Positions 27,719 to 37,018 of a stretch of 39,978 nt of DNA are shown in pieces. The notes under the pieces were generated by a model. It worked only from the letters and a program-made list of their open reading frames with translations, was not told where the DNA came from and ran no database searches. A program made the translations under genes and the position numbers. The first letter of the stretch is position 1; every line of letters starts with the position of its first letter. Source of the DNA: Sedimenticola sp. (GTDB taxonomy: Bacteria; Pseudomonadota; Gammaproteobacteria; Chromatiales; Chromatiaceae); contig JAMOMB010000094.1 of assembly GCA_027068795.1 (NCBI GenBank), positions 1 through 39,978 of the forward strand, given 5' to 3'.

Positions 27719-29146
27719 GTGACAGAATCATCCACTTCCAATGAAAGCAAGGCAAGGTATTCCGATGATATCTACGAGGAAGCCGCCAATTGGCACGTCA
27801 ATACCGGGGAGGAAAAAATTTACCCGAAGAAGGCGGCTGGAAAATGGCGCCGCCTGAAGTGGATCACCCATGGCATCTGGTTGATTCTTTTTATCGGTCC
27901 CTATCTCCGATGGAATGGCCAGCAAGCCATTCTTTTTGACATCCCGAACCGCCAGTTCCATATCTTCGGCCTCACTATTCTCCCCCAGGATGTTTGGATG
28001 CTGGCATTGGTGCTGCTGTTTTTCGCCATGTTGCTGGCAGCCGTAACCACCATAGCCGGCCGCGTATACTGTGGCTTCTTCTGCTTCCAGACTGCCTGGA
28101 CGGATTTGTTCATTTGGCTGGAAGATAAAATCGAAGGCCCTCCGGCCAAGCGCCGCAAGCTGGACGCCGCCCCCTGGACAGCAGAAAAATTGCGCAAGAA
28201 ATCCCTCAAACTTCTGGTGTGGTTTGTTATTTCCGTACTGACCGGAATCAGCTTCGTCGCCTGGTTTACCGATGCCCGTCAGCTTTGGCATGACCTTCTT
28301 ACCTTCAACGCCAGCGCAATCGAATATGGCGTAATCGCCTTGTTCATTGCCGGAACCATGTTGCTGGCAGGCAAGTTGCGTGAACAAACCTGCTTCTGGC
28401 TTTGTCCCTACGCCCGCATACAGGGCGTCATGTATGACAAGGAAACCATTCTACCCACCTACGACTTCCATCGTGGCGAACCCCGCGGGCGCTTGAAGAA
28501 AGGCCAACTCGTGGAAGGCAACGGCGATTGCATCGACTGCAAGCAGTGCATCGCGGTTTGCCCCACCGGCATCGACATCCGCATGGGCCAGCAGGAAGGC
28601 TGCATTACCTGTTCCCTGTGTCTGGATGCCTGTGATGCAGTAATGGAAAAGATTGGCCGTCCCACGGGCTTGATCCGCTATGCTTCCATGGATGAAATGG
28701 AAGGCAAAACACAACTGCCCTTGCTCAAACGTCCCAGGGTGCTGATTTACCTGACCATTCTGGTCTTGTCGATTGGCGGCATCATATACGGTCTTACCAG
28801 TCTGGGGCATATCGAAGTCAAGGTTCTGCATGGCCGCACACCATTGTTTGTACAACGCAGCGATGGCACAATACAGAACAAGTATGATGTAAAAATACTG
28901 AACAAAACTACCGATGATATTTCCATCAAGGTAACCGCCTCCGGCATTGAGGGAATGGTGCTCAAAGGCGCTGAAAAACCCTTGCTGGCGCGTAAAGGCA
29001 ATACGGGTTCTTATATTATGTTTATCAATGCCCCTGCAGAAAACATCAAGGACGAACGTACGCCGATTACTTTCAAGATCGTCAACCTCGATGATCCCAC
29101 CCAAACATCTTCTTACGAAAGCATGTTTTTTGCTCCAAAACCATGA
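27719..29146 (+). CDS. ccoG: cbb3 oxidase assembly cupric reductase, FixG/CcoG/RdxB family
   Basis: A 475-residue polyferredoxin-like membrane protein. I start at the GTG at 27719, with AGGAG about eight bases upstream; a GTG 18 bases earlier is possible. Several membrane helices lie in the N-terminal half with the conserved GRVYCGFFCFQTAWTDLF and TCFWLCPYARIQGVMYD segments. They are followed by two [4Fe-4S] motifs (CIDCKQCIAVCP and CITCSLCLDACD) and a C-terminal immunoglobulin-like periplasmic domain. CcoG reduces Cu(II) to Cu(I) for delivery to the oxidase. It leads ccoGHIS, with four-base overlap to ccoH. Confidence 0.95.
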   Translation: MTESSTSNESKARYSDDIYEEAANWHVNTGEEKIYPKKAAGKWRRLKWITHGIWLILFIGPYLRWNGQQAILFDIPNRQFHIFGLTILPQDVWMLALVLLFFAMLLAAVTTIAGRVYCGFFCFQTAWTDLFIWLEDKIEGPPAKRRKLDAAPWTAEKLRKKSLKLLVWFVISVLTGISFVAWFTDARQLWHDLLTFNASAIEYGVIALFIAGTMLLAGKLREQTCFWLCPYARIQGVMYDKETILPTYDFHRGEPRGRLKKGQLVEGNGDCIDCKQCIAVCPTGIDIRMGQQEGCITCSLCLDACDAVMEKIGRPTGLIRYASMDEMEGKTQLPLLKRPRVLIYLTILVLSIGGIIYGLTSLGHIEVKVLHGRTPLFVQRSDGTIQNKYDVKILNKTTDDISIKVTASGIEGMVLKGAEKPLLARKGNTGSYIMFINAPAENIKDERTPITFKIVNLDDPTQTSSYESMFFAPKP

Positions 29147-29700
29147 ACTCCACTATGAACGAAACACGCGCTGAAAATACTCCCCGCTTCTCGCAGCACA
29201 ACAAGGAAGCATTCAGAAATCCGTGGGTGCTGGGATGGATTGGCGGCATCATTCTGGTATTGGCCGTCAACGCCGCCTTTATCGTCACCGCTATCGTAAC
29301 CAATCCCGGCCTGGTGGAAAAAAACTATTATGAAAAAGGCCAGGATCAGGAGCAGAATTTTATCTCGCAACAACAGGCGCGCAACCGTCTCGACTGGCAC
29401 ATGAAACTGGATGCGACACACAAACCCGTCGTGGGAGAGCCCGTACGTTATTCTTTCAACATCGTGGATACCAAAGGCATTCCCATTGATGGCGATACGG
29501 CTGTTATTCAGGCCTATCGCCCCAGTGATGTAGACGCCGATTTTGAAACCAGGATGCAGGAAGTCGGCCCGGGCGTCTACAGCACGGAGCTGACCTTCCC
29601 CTTGAAGGGCATCTGGGATCTTAACGTCATATTGACCAAAGGCGAGGACAGCCTGAAGCTGACCCGTCGCATATCGGTGTTGTCCAACGACAGTCGATGA
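29143..29700 (+). CDS. ccoH: cbb3 oxidase assembly protein FixH/CcoH
   Basis: A 185-residue protein with one membrane helix (about residues 31-52, [20 protein letters not shown]) and a periplasmic domain. [12 protein letters not shown] and [15 protein letters not shown] are the FixH family hallmarks. It supports assembly or stability of the cbb3 complex and stays associated with it in some species. Start and stop both overlap their neighbours in ATGA junctions, so ccoG-ccoH-ccoI are translated as a coupled series. Confidence 0.93.
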   Translation: MNSTMNETRAENTPRFSQHNKEAFRNPWVLGWIGGIILVLAVNAAFIVTAIVTNPGLVEKNYYEKGQDQEQNFISQQQARNRLDWHMKLDATHKPVVGEPVRYSFNIVDTKGIPIDGDTAVIQAYRPSDVDADFETRMQEVGPGVYSTELTFPLKGIWDLNVILTKGEDSLKLTRRISVLSNDSR

Positions 29701-32153
29701 GCAGCGAAACCGGCAGCTGCTTTCATTGCAGCCTGCCCTTGACGCCCGATCAGGATTTTTCCGCCAAAGTTGGCGGCCAGAAACAGCATTTTTGCTGTTT
29801 CGGTTGCCAGTCCGTATGCGAAGCCATTTACGCTGCCGGCATGGAAGGCTTCTACAAGCGTACCCCCGAGGGTACGCTTCTCGAGCCACCACCAACGCCT
29901 CCTGAAGATGTCGATATCTTTGACCTGGAAGAAGTCCAGGCGGAGTTCGTGCAGGAACAAGGCCAGCAGCGGGAGGTTCACCTGCTGGTCGAAGGCATCC
30001 ATTGCGCTGCCTGTGTATGGCTCATCGAGCACAGCCTGAAAAAACTTCCCGGTGTCCTTTCCGCACGGGTAAACCTGTCAGCAAAACGCTTGCTGCTACG
30101 TTGGGACAACAACCGGATCAAGCTTTCGGAAATCATCCGCCGCTTGGGAGCTATCGGCTACGCCGCCACGCCTTTCGACCCTGAAGCCGCCGAAGGCATT
30201 CTGAAAAGACAAACCCGCGACCTGCTTTTCCGCATCACCTTCGCCGGCTTCACCATGATGAATCTGCTGTGGGTGTCCATTGCCCTGTACAGCGGCGCCG
30301 ACGAAGGCGAGTTCCGCACCCTGTTTCACTGGGTGGGCTTCGCACTGGCCACCCCCACCTTGTTCTATTCCGGCTGGCCTTTCCTCAAGGGCGCCTGGAT
30401 CAGCCTGCGCACCGGACACCTGGGCATGGATCTGCCCATCGCCCTGGGGGCAACCGTCACCTGGGCCTACTCCACCTGGGTAACGGTCGCCGACTTGCCC
30501 GACCAGCATGTGTATTTTGACACAGTGGTGAATTTTATCTTCATCATCCTCGTAGGCCGGCATCTGGAGGGCGTCTCCAAGCGCCATGCGGTTGCCGCCA
30601 CCCAACGCCTACTCGATCTGCAACCCAAGGTCGCCCTGGTATTGCACAATGGCGAGGAAAAGTCCGTGCCCATACGCCGGGTTCGGCCCGGCGATACCGT
30701 TATCGTCAAGCCGGGAGCAAAAATTCCCGTTGACGGCACTGTCTTGCAGGGAGAAAGCCAGGTCGATGAGGCCATGCTCAGTGGCGAATCCGAACCTGTT
30801 GCCAAACGTCCCGGAGACAAGGTGTCGGCAGGCACTGTCAACGCCCAGGGAGCCTTGACCATAAAGGTCACCGGCACCTTGAACAATACCGCGCTGGGAA
30901 AAATCATTCGCCTGGTGGAAGAGGCGCAGGCTTCCAAGGCTCCTATCCAGTGCCTGGCGGATCGTATCGTTCCCTGGTTCGTGCTTGCCACCTTGAGCCT
31001 CGCCACCCTTACCTTTTTCCTCTGGGTGCGCAGCGATTTTGAAGTGGCCCTGATGGCCGCCACTTCCGTGCTCATCATCACCTGCCCCTGCGCTTTCGGC
31101 CTGGCCACGCCCATGGCCATCGCCGTAGCTTCCGGCCAAGGCGCCCGGCATGGGATACTGATCAAGAACAGCACCGTGCTGGAAACCCTGTCCCATGTGC
31201 AGCATTTTGTTTTCGATAAAACCGGAACCCTCACCGAAGGAAAGATGCGGGTAGCGCGGATCATCACCAGTGGTGACATGGAAGAGACGCAGTTGCTATC
31301 ACTCGTGGCAGCCGCCGAACGCCTCTCGGAACACAGCATTGCCCAGGCGATTATCGCCACAGCAAAAGAAAAAAACCTTTCTCCCGAACAAATTGAGGTC
31401 AAGCAGTTTGTCACCAGATCCGGCCTTGGAATTAGCGCCAAGGCGCAACAACATTCCCTGGTTATCGGCACCCTGCAATGGCTTCAACAACAAGGGGTCT
31501 GCCCCGAGGAAACACTATTGGAGCAAACCCCGGCCCTAGAGCAACAAGGCATCTCTGTGGTGCATGTGGCCGTGGATGGCGTTCACAAAGGGCTGATCGG
31601 CATGGCGGATCAACTTCGTCCCGACGCAAAACAGCTCATCGATGCCCTGCGCGCAAAAAACATCCAGCTGACCCTGTTGTCCGGAGACCGGCGCACCGTC
31701 GCCGAAGCCATTGCCCAGCAATTGGGCGGGATGCAGGTTATTGCAGAAGTCCTTCCTGAAGACAAGGATCAGGTGATCGCAAAGCTCCAGGAACAGGGAG
31801 CGCTGGTCGCCATGGTCGGCGATGGCATCAATGATGCGCCGGCATTGATCCGGGCCGACGTGGGCATCGCCATCGGATCCGGCACCGATGTATCCATGGA
31901 AAGCGCCGATATCGTCCTGATGGGAGAGGAGTTGCTGAAAATCCATCTGGCCGTGTCCCTCTCCCAGCGCACCCTGCGCACCATTCGCCAAAACATTATA
32001 ATTTCCTTCACCTACAATATAATCATGGTGCCATTGGCCATGTCCGCCATGATAACGCCATTGATTGCAGCCATTTCCATGCCCATCAGCTCCCTGCTGG
32101 TCATTGGCAATGCTGCGCGGATACGTACGCTTTTCAAACAGCAGAGAAAATAA
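29697..32153 (+). CDS. ccoI: Cu+-exporting P1B-type ATPase for cbb3 assembly, FixI/CcoI
   Basis: An 818-residue heavy-metal ATPase supplying copper across the membrane for CuB of the oxidase. The extended N-terminus carries the FixI-type Cys-rich segment CFHC...FCCFGC (residues 8-37) and a metal-binding domain with GIHCAACVW (Cys103, Cys106). Later come the actuator motif SGES, the intramembrane metal site [10 protein letters not shown], the phosphorylation site DKTGTLTEG, the HP segment SEHSIAQAI and the hinge GDGINDAPA. All catalytic residues are present. The N-terminal zinc-like cluster and operon position distinguish it from the detoxifying CopA. It overlaps ccoS by one base. Confidence 0.96.
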   Translation: MSSETGSCFHCSLPLTPDQDFSAKVGGQKQHFCCFGCQSVCEAIYAAGMEGFYKRTPEGTLLEPPPTPPEDVDIFDLEEVQAEFVQEQGQQREVHLLVEGIHCAACVWLIEHSLKKLPGVLSARVNLSAKRLLLRWDNNRIKLSEIIRRLGAIGYAATPFDPEAAEGILKRQTRDLLFRITFAGFTMMNLLWVSIALYSGADEGEFRTLFHWVGFALATPTLFYSGWPFLKGAWISLRTGHLGMDLPIALGATVTWAYSTWVTVADLPDQHVYFDTVVNFIFIILVGRHLEGVSKRHAVAATQRLLDLQPKVALVLHNGEEKSVPIRRVRPGDTVIVKPGAKIPVDGTVLQGESQVDEAMLSGESEPVAKRPGDKVSAGTVNAQGALTIKVTGTLNNTALGKIIRLVEEAQASKAPIQCLADRIVPWFVLATLSLATLTFFLWVRSDFEVALMAATSVLIITCPCAFGLATPMAIAVASGQGARHGILIKNSTVLETLSHVQHFVFDKTGTLTEGKMRVARIITSGDMEETQLLSLVAAAERLSEHSIAQAIIATAKEKNLSPEQIEVKQFVTRSGLGISAKAQQHSLVIGTLQWLQQQGVCPEETLLEQTPALEQQGISVVHVAVDGVHKGLIGMADQLRPDAKQLIDALRAKNIQLTLLSGDRRTVAEAIAQQLGGMQVIAEVLPEDKDQVIAKLQEQGALVAMVGDGINDAPALIRADVGIAIGSGTDVSMESADIVLMGEELLKIHLAVSLSQRTLRTIRQNIIISFTYNIIMVPLAMSAMITPLIAAISMPISSLLVIGNAARIRTLFKQQRK

Positions 32154-32365
32154 TGGAAGTCATCTATACCCTGATACCCGGCATGATCTTTTTCGGCTTG
32201 CTGTTCGTGGGCGTACTGATATGGGCCATCAAACGTGGTCAGTATGAAGACATGGAAGGCGATGGCAACCGCATTCTCATGGATGAGGACGAGCCGGAAG
32301 ACCAAGACGGCGATCCTTCCCACAGGAAAAAGCGGCCAGGACTCAACTATCCAGACGCCGACTGA
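32153..32365 (+). CDS. ccoS: cbb3 oxidase assembly protein CcoS
   Basis: A 70-residue single-span protein (helix about residues 6-25, [20 protein letters not shown]) with the family's [20 protein letters not shown] motif right after the helix. CcoS is needed for insertion of heme b and copper into cbb3 oxidase. The ATG overlaps the ccoI stop (TAATG). The last 23 bases overlap the 3' end of recQ on the other strand. Confidence 0.95.
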   Translation: MEVIYTLIPGMIFFGLLFVGVLIWAIKRGQYEDMEGDGNRILMDEDEPEDQDGDPSHRKKRPGLNYPDAD

Positions 32366-34475
32366 GTTCGGCCCGAATACAGGCCAGTACGCCATAGTCC
32401 ACGCTCCCACCGAGCGTTTCGAATACCGGCCCCAGACGTATCTCCGCCCCCTGCTCCAGCATCAGATCCTGAATAAATTCCATGCGCTCGGCATCCAGGG
32501 CCACCACATCCTGTAGCGCAACAAGCCCCTCCTCGATCCCCCTGGCCATATGGGTATAGACGGTCGAGGGCTTGAGCGCGCGGCGCCGGGCAATTTCCTC
32601 CGCATCCAGGCCCAGGCGGAGCAGCTCCAGGCTTTCGGCCACGGTTTCCGTAAGCGGAGTATCCACCCGCCCATAGGCGGCCAGCACCTGGAGAAAGGCA
32701 TCTCCATAGGCATCCAGCTTGTGGGCGCCGACACCGGAAATACGTCCCATCTGCTCCATGGTTTGGGGGTGCTGCTCCATCATCGCCATGAGGGTGGCGT
32801 CATGAAAAATGACATAGGGGGGGACGCCCTGCTCCTGGGCCAGCTGCAGGCGTTTTTCCCGCAGCGCCTCCCACAACCGGGTATTCCCGCCCCGATAGCC
32901 GCCCTTACGCCCGGCGGCGCCTTTCTTTTTCTTTCCTACTGTAGTTTCCTCACGCAACAGCAAGGTCTGCTCGCCCCGCAGCAAAGGACGACAGGCGTCG
33001 GTCAGCCGCAACCCGCCATGGCCTTCCTGATCCAGAGCCAGATACCCTTGGGCGATCAGCTGCCGAAACAATCCCCGCCACTGCTTCTGGTTCAACTCTC
33101 CACCTATGCCAAAGGTGCTGATTTTGTCGTGCCCAAACTGCTGGATACGCGGGCTGTCTTTTCCCAGCAGCACATCGATCAAATAGTTCACGCCAAAACG
33201 CTGGCCGGTACGATGCGCGCAGGACAGGGCTTTTTGCGCGGCTTCTGTTCCATCCCGGGTCTTGGGCGGGTTCAGACAGATATCGCAATTCCCGCAAGGC
33301 GCATGCAGATGATCGCCAAAATAGGCCAGCAGCGCCTGGCGGCGACAACTGCTTAGCTCGCAATAGCCCAGCATACGCTCCAGCTTCTGGCTTTCTATGC
33401 GCTTGTGTGCTTCATCGGCATCAGACTGCTCCACAAACTGGCGCAGGGTAATGACATCCTGCAGGTTGTAGAAAAGCAGCGCCTCTGCCGGCGCTCCATC
33501 CCGCCCGGCGCGCCCGGTTTCCTGGTAGTAGGCTTCCAGGCTTTTGGGGAGATTCAAATGGACGACAAAGCGCACATCCGGCTTGTCTATGCCCATGCCA
33601 AAGGCAATGGTGGCGACGATGACCGTCCCCTCCTCCTGCAAAAACCTGTTCTGGTTGTCGGTGCGAACCTGTTGCGACATGCCGGCATGGTAAGGCAACG
33701 CCTTGACGCCCTGGCGCTGAAGCCAGGCGGCGGTATCGTCCACCTTGCGGCGGGAAAGGCAGTAAACAATACCCGCCTGCCCGGGGTAATCCAGTTCGAT
33801 CAAGCGCAACAACTGCTGCCTGATATTGCTGTTGTCCGCCGCAACCCGGTAGCGGATATTCGGCCTGTCGAAACCGCTGATGAAATGCCTGGCCTGCTCC
33901 AGATTGAGGCGCTGAATGATTTCCTTGCGCGTGGGTTCATCCGCGGTGGCGGTGAGAGCGATCCTGGGCACCCGGGGAAAGGTTTGGTGCAGGGTGGATA
34001 ACTGGATGTATTCCGGTCGAAAATCATGCCCCCACTGGGATACGCAATGCGCCTCGTCAATGGCAAACAGGGCAATCTGGATCTGCTGCAGCAACGCCTG
34101 GAAGCTGTCCGTCATCAGGCGTTCCGGGGCGACATACAGCAGTTGCAATTCCCCCTGTAGAAGCTGCTGTTTGATCTCCCGGGCTGCTTCTGGCGCCAGA
34201 GAAGAGTTCAGCGCAGCAGCCGCAACGCCCTGCTGTCGCAGCGCCAGCACCTGATCCTGCATCAAGGCAATCAGCGGCGAGACGACAATACCGACACCCG
34301 GACGAATCAGGGAAGGAATTTGGTAGCACAGGGATTTTCCGCCCCCGGTGGGCATCAGCACCAGGGCGTCCTCCCCGGCGATCAGGCAGTCGATGATTTC
34401 CTGCTGGGAAGCGCGGAAGCTGGTGTAGCCAAATACCTGTTCAAGAACCTTGCGCGCCTGGCCCCGGCCGGACAT
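32343..34475 (-). CDS. recQ: ATP-dependent DNA helicase RecQ
   Basis: A 710-residue superfamily 2 helicase starting at the ATG at 34475 (a TTG one codon earlier is possible). Walker A MPTGGGKS near residues 40-47, [19 protein letters not shown] (DEAH box plus RecQ loop), [17 protein letters not shown] (motif VI), the four-cysteine zinc site (CELSSCRR through CGNCDIC), the RQC region and an HRDC domain (ending about residue 605) are all seen. A further 100-residue helix-turn-helix-like tail follows ([19 protein letters not shown]), as in the longer pseudomonad-type RecQ. It acts in recombination and replication repair. It lies 16 bp behind the anchored unknown protein gene and may be co-transcribed with it. 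Confidence 0.96.
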   Translation of the reverse strand: MSGRGQARKVLEQVFGYTSFRASQQEIIDCLIAGEDALVLMPTGGGKSLCYQIPSLIRPGVGIVVSPLIALMQDQVLALRQQGVAAAALNSSLAPEAAREIKQQLLQGELQLLYVAPERLMTDSFQALLQQIQIALFAIDEAHCVSQWGHDFRPEYIQLSTLHQTFPRVPRIALTATADEPTRKEIIQRLNLEQARHFISGFDRPNIRYRVAADNSNIRQQLLRLIELDYPGQAGIVYCLSRRKVDDTAAWLQRQGVKALPYHAGMSQQVRTDNQNRFLQEEGTVIVATIAFGMGIDKPDVRFVVHLNLPKSLEAYYQETGRAGRDGAPAEALLFYNLQDVITLRQFVEQSDADEAHKRIESQKLERMLGYCELSSCRRQALLAYFGDHLHAPCGNCDICLNPPKTRDGTEAAQKALSCAHRTGQRFGVNYLIDVLLGKDSPRIQQFGHDKISTFGIGGELNQKQWRGLFRQLIAQGYLALDQEGHGGLRLTDACRPLLRGEQTLLLREETTVGKKKKGAAGRKGGYRGGNTRLWEALREKRLQLAQEQGVPPYVIFHDATLMAMMEQHPQTMEQMGRISGVGAHKLDAYGDAFLQVLAAYGRVDTPLTETVAESLELLRLGLDAEEIARRRALKPSTVYTHMARGIEEGLVALQDVVALDAERMEFIQDLMLEQGAEIRLGPVFETLGGSVDYGVLACIRAELSRRLDS

Positions 34476-34491
34476 CAATTCGATCTTCCTC

Positions 34492-35184
34492 TCAAGACGG
34501 GGGTTGGCTGGTATCGGTAAGATTCATTTTTTCCAGTGGCTTGCGCAAGCGGTCAAAATCATTTGGCGCTACATATTGAAGAACCTCCCTCTCCTCCACA
34601 GACATCACCACATCCAGTCCCTTATCGGGGTACAGCCAGTGCTCGGTCTTTTTGTCTGCTTCCAGAATCTTTTCTGCGGGCTCGCCAAAGCGCTTGATCA
34701 CCGTAGCCGCATCCAGGTTGGTTCTCGGCAAATAGGTAAGCGCCACCACCACGGTGTTCCTGGCTTTGGCCAGGTTGGCGCTGGACAGGCTTACCTTGCG
34801 TTTGCCCATGGCCAGGGTGGAAATCCGCTCTCCCTGGTCATACAGCTCCTGCAACTGCGCCTCGTCGAAGCCGAGCGTAGCCACCATCTTGGCCTTGAAT
34901 CCATTGATGTTGACCGTATTGAAATAGGCCTCTACAACACGAACACCATCATCCGTGGCGAAAAGGCTGATCTGCGGTTGTTCCTGAAGCTGCTGTTCCA
35001 CTTCACCCAGGGTGCTCTTGCCCAGGGTAATGCCAAACACGCTGCTGTATCCATCATCGCTTACTTCGATCTGCCAGGGGAGGCGCTTGTATTCCTCGGG
35101 TGGTTGGCCACCGGGAAGCCACAATGCCGCAATCAGCGCAAGAGCCGCGAACCCCAGCACCTTGAGAAAAACAGGCTTACCCAT
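34492..35184 (-). CDS. Membrane-anchored protein of unknown function
   Basis: A 230-residue protein I do not recognise. One N-terminal hydrophobic helix (about residues 6-23, [18 protein letters not shown]) is followed by a soluble domain that should lie in the periplasm; no lipobox Cys is present, so it is probably anchored or secreted. The segment [18 protein letters not shown] recalls the small alpha/beta modules of BamE-like proteins, but too weakly to name it; there seem to be two such stretches (a second near [19 protein letters not shown]). Its ATG overlaps the four-helix membrane protein gene by eight bases, so it is the third gene of a unit with the SQR-like flavoprotein. Partnership with those two is inferred. 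Confidence 0.85.
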   Translation of the reverse strand: MGKPVFLKVLGFAALALIAALWLPGGQPPEEYKRLPWQIEVSDDGYSSVFGITLGKSTLGEVEQQLQEQPQISLFATDDGVRVVEAYFNTVNINGFKAKMVATLGFDEAQLQELYDQGERISTLAMGKRKVSLSSANLAKARNTVVVALTYLPRTNLDAATVIKRFGEPAEKILEADKKTEHWLYPDKGLDVVMSVEEREVLQYVAPNDFDRLRKPLEKMNLTDTSQPPS

Positions 35185-35692
35185 TGGCTTTCAGTTCTGC
35201 CGGAGGCGGATATTTCTTCACCAGCCATTCCGGAACATCACCAATGCGGGCCTTGTGCACAGCATCAGATTCCATCAGGATCAGCACCAGCACCGAAAAC
35301 AGGGTGGGCAACATGACGATTCCACCAATGGCGTAATGCCCCGGGCGCAGATCATTGATGTTTCCCCCGGCAGAAACCAAAATGACCACGATACCCAATG
35401 CCATCAAGGCAATCATGCCGATGAAGAAGCGGCTGCGGCGGGCGCAGAGCTGCCAATGGCAAAAGACGAACCAGGGATCCTTCTTCTGCGACAACAGGGC
35501 GCGCCATACCAGATAGGTCAGGATACTGATGGATACCACGGGCACGATCAGCAACAACCAGGGCTCATCCTTGGCCATACCCAGCAGGCCCACAAACAAC
35601 AGAATGTGATTGGTAATGAGGTTGATCAACAAAAACTCGTGGGGATGCCGCGCTTGCTTGCGAATATCTTCAGATAGGTTGTCAAAGATCAT
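35177..35692 (-). CDS. Four-helix integral membrane protein of unknown function
   Basis: A 171-residue protein beginning at the ATG at 35692, two bases after the stop of the SQR-like gene. Four hydrophobic segments are visible near residues 19-38, 45-66, 90-110 and 121-141, with charged cytoplasmic-type loops (ALLSQKKDPW, CARRSR) and a polar C-terminus ending in [13 protein letters not shown]. No cofactor motif, heme-binding histidine pair or transporter signature is obvious. The spacing of two bases from the flavoprotein and eight-base overlap with the next gene indicate coupled translation. It may be a membrane partner of the flavoprotein; this is inference from context. Confidence 0.85.
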   Translation of the reverse strand: MIFDNLSEDIRKQARHPHEFLLINLITNHILLFVGLLGMAKDEPWLLLIVPVVSISILTYLVWRALLSQKKDPWFVFCHWQLCARRSRFFIGMIALMALGIVVILVSAGGNINDLRPGHYAIGGIVMLPTLFSVLVLILMESDAVHKARIGDVPEWLVKKYPPPAELKANG

Positions 35693-35694
35693 AA

Positions 35695-36828
35695 TTATTT
35701 TCTGTATTCCCGCAAATAATGCCATTCAAAGAAACGCTTCGCCCAATGCAGGCCGGAGAAGGCTGGCGTAACCAGGCTGCGTTTTTCCGTACGATACACC
35801 ATCATACCAGTATCATAGCTGTCGATGATGCAAACCAACTCTGCCCGAAAGGTCGCAGATGGCGGCTCCCCCTTCATTTCGGCCAGCAAATTGCTTGCCG
35901 CCGCTGCCGCCTGCAAATCCGCCATATGCGCCTGCTTGGGCAGCCAGCCAGGCCCGGGATAGCTTCCCGAGTCACCCGCGACATAAATCCTCTCCTGCCC
36001 TTCCACCTGACAGAAACGATTGGCCTTGAGCATGCCGCCCTCAGAGAGCGGCAAACCACTTTCAGCAAACCACTTGTTGCCCGTCATGCCGGGCATGAAA
36101 ATAATCAGATCCGCAGCAAACTCGGCGCCTTCGGTAATCACCCGTCCTGCTTCAAATGCCTTGATCTTGTGGCCAAGATAAGTGGTGACATTGCGCTTCT
36201 CCATGGTGGAAAGAATGCCGCTTACCGCTTTTTCTCCCAAGCGTTGCCCCGGCTTTTCCGCGGGAGTGAAAAAAACCAGTTCGAACGCATCCCGCCGCCC
36301 CTGTTTGCGCAGCCAGCGGTCAATGCCAAAAAGAAACTCGAACATGGGACCGCCGCGCATGGCGGACGGCTCCTTGGGGTTGCCGCTGAAACCAAAAGCA
36401 ATGGTGCCGCCATCTTTCATAGCCGCCAGGCGCTCACGAATCTTCTCTGCGGCGGGAATGCCTTCGCAGGGCGTGATGGCATGTTCGATGCCAGGCAGTT
36501 TCTTGATGAAGCGCCCGCCGCTGGCGATGATCAGGCCATCGTTTTCCACCTTGCCATTGTCCGTCACCACTACCCTGCCGTTTTGCTCCAGGCCAGTAAC
36601 TCTGCCTGCATGAAAATCCACATTCAGGCGCCTGAAAAAATTTTCCAGGGAAATGCTCAGATCCGAACCTTTCCGCAGCCCTGTAGGAATCCAGATCAAC
36701 CCGGGCAGGTAGACGAATTCGGGCTTGGGCGCAATGAGGTCGATATGCAGGCCAGCATCCAGCTTGCGCAGCTTCTGCACCGCCGTAAGCGCAGCGAAAC
36801 CTGCTCCAATAACCGTTATTTTCGACAT
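35695..36828 (-). CDS. SQR-like FAD-dependent oxidoreductase (sulfide:quinone reductase family)
   Basis: A 377-residue flavoprotein. VIGAGFAALTA (residues 6-16) is the FAD ADP-binding fold, IYVAGDSGSY with KQAHMADLQA (281-307) is the second FAD-binding and quinone-side segment, and the amphipathic end WAKRFFEWHYLREY fits membrane attachment as in SQR and type II NADH dehydrogenases. In classical SQR three cysteines act (128, 160, 356 in Acidithiobacillus). Here Cys121 and Cys333 are in plausible equivalent places, but the central one is missing (SAMRGGPMFEF), and Cys273 is elsewhere. It may be a divergent SQR, a polysulfide-type or a quinone-linked enzyme with other substrate. It heads a tight unit with two unknown membrane genes. 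Confidence 0.75.
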   Translation of the reverse strand: MSKITVIGAGFAALTAVQKLRKLDAGLHIDLIAPKPEFVYLPGLIWIPTGLRKGSDLSISLENFFRRLNVDFHAGRVTGLEQNGRVVVTDNGKVENDGLIIASGGRFIKKLPGIEHAITPCEGIPAAEKIRERLAAMKDGGTIAFGFSGNPKEPSAMRGGPMFEFLFGIDRWLRKQGRRDAFELVFFTPAEKPGQRLGEKAVSGILSTMEKRNVTTYLGHKIKAFEAGRVITEGAEFAADLIIFMPGMTGNKWFAESGLPLSEGGMLKANRFCQVEGQERIYVAGDSGSYPGPGWLPKQAHMADLQAAAAASNLLAEMKGEPPSATFRAELVCIIDSYDTGMMVYRTEKRSLVTPAFSGLHWAKRFFEWHYLREYRK

Positions 36829-37018
36829 GGCAGTAATTCCATCATCCAGGGCACCTCAAACAATTCATGTATTCAATCACAGATCCCGGGCGAAAGCGGG
36901 AATTCCCGCATACTATCCGTTACACTATATCGGATGTACAGTCACGGCATTCCTGATAATTTACAGGGTGATAGGCGGTGACTGCGTACTGCAACCGTGT
37001 TTCAACCAGGGAGTTCCC
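36829..37018. promoter_or_regulatory. Divergent intergenic region between SQR-like gene and herA-like gene
   Basis: A 190-base gap serving two divergent genes. A perfect 14-base palindrome GCGGGAATTCCCGC lies at 36896-36909, and a GATAAT that could be a -10 for the plus-strand gene at 36955-36960 with no good -35 at the right distance. Nothing stronger can be supported. Confidence 0.4.

Noticed and set aside
36896-36909. 14-base perfect palindrome GCGGGAATTCCCGC as an operator
   Set aside because: It is isolated, with no second copy or promoter at a fitting distance, and matches no regulator that I know; kept only as a note in the intergenic entry.
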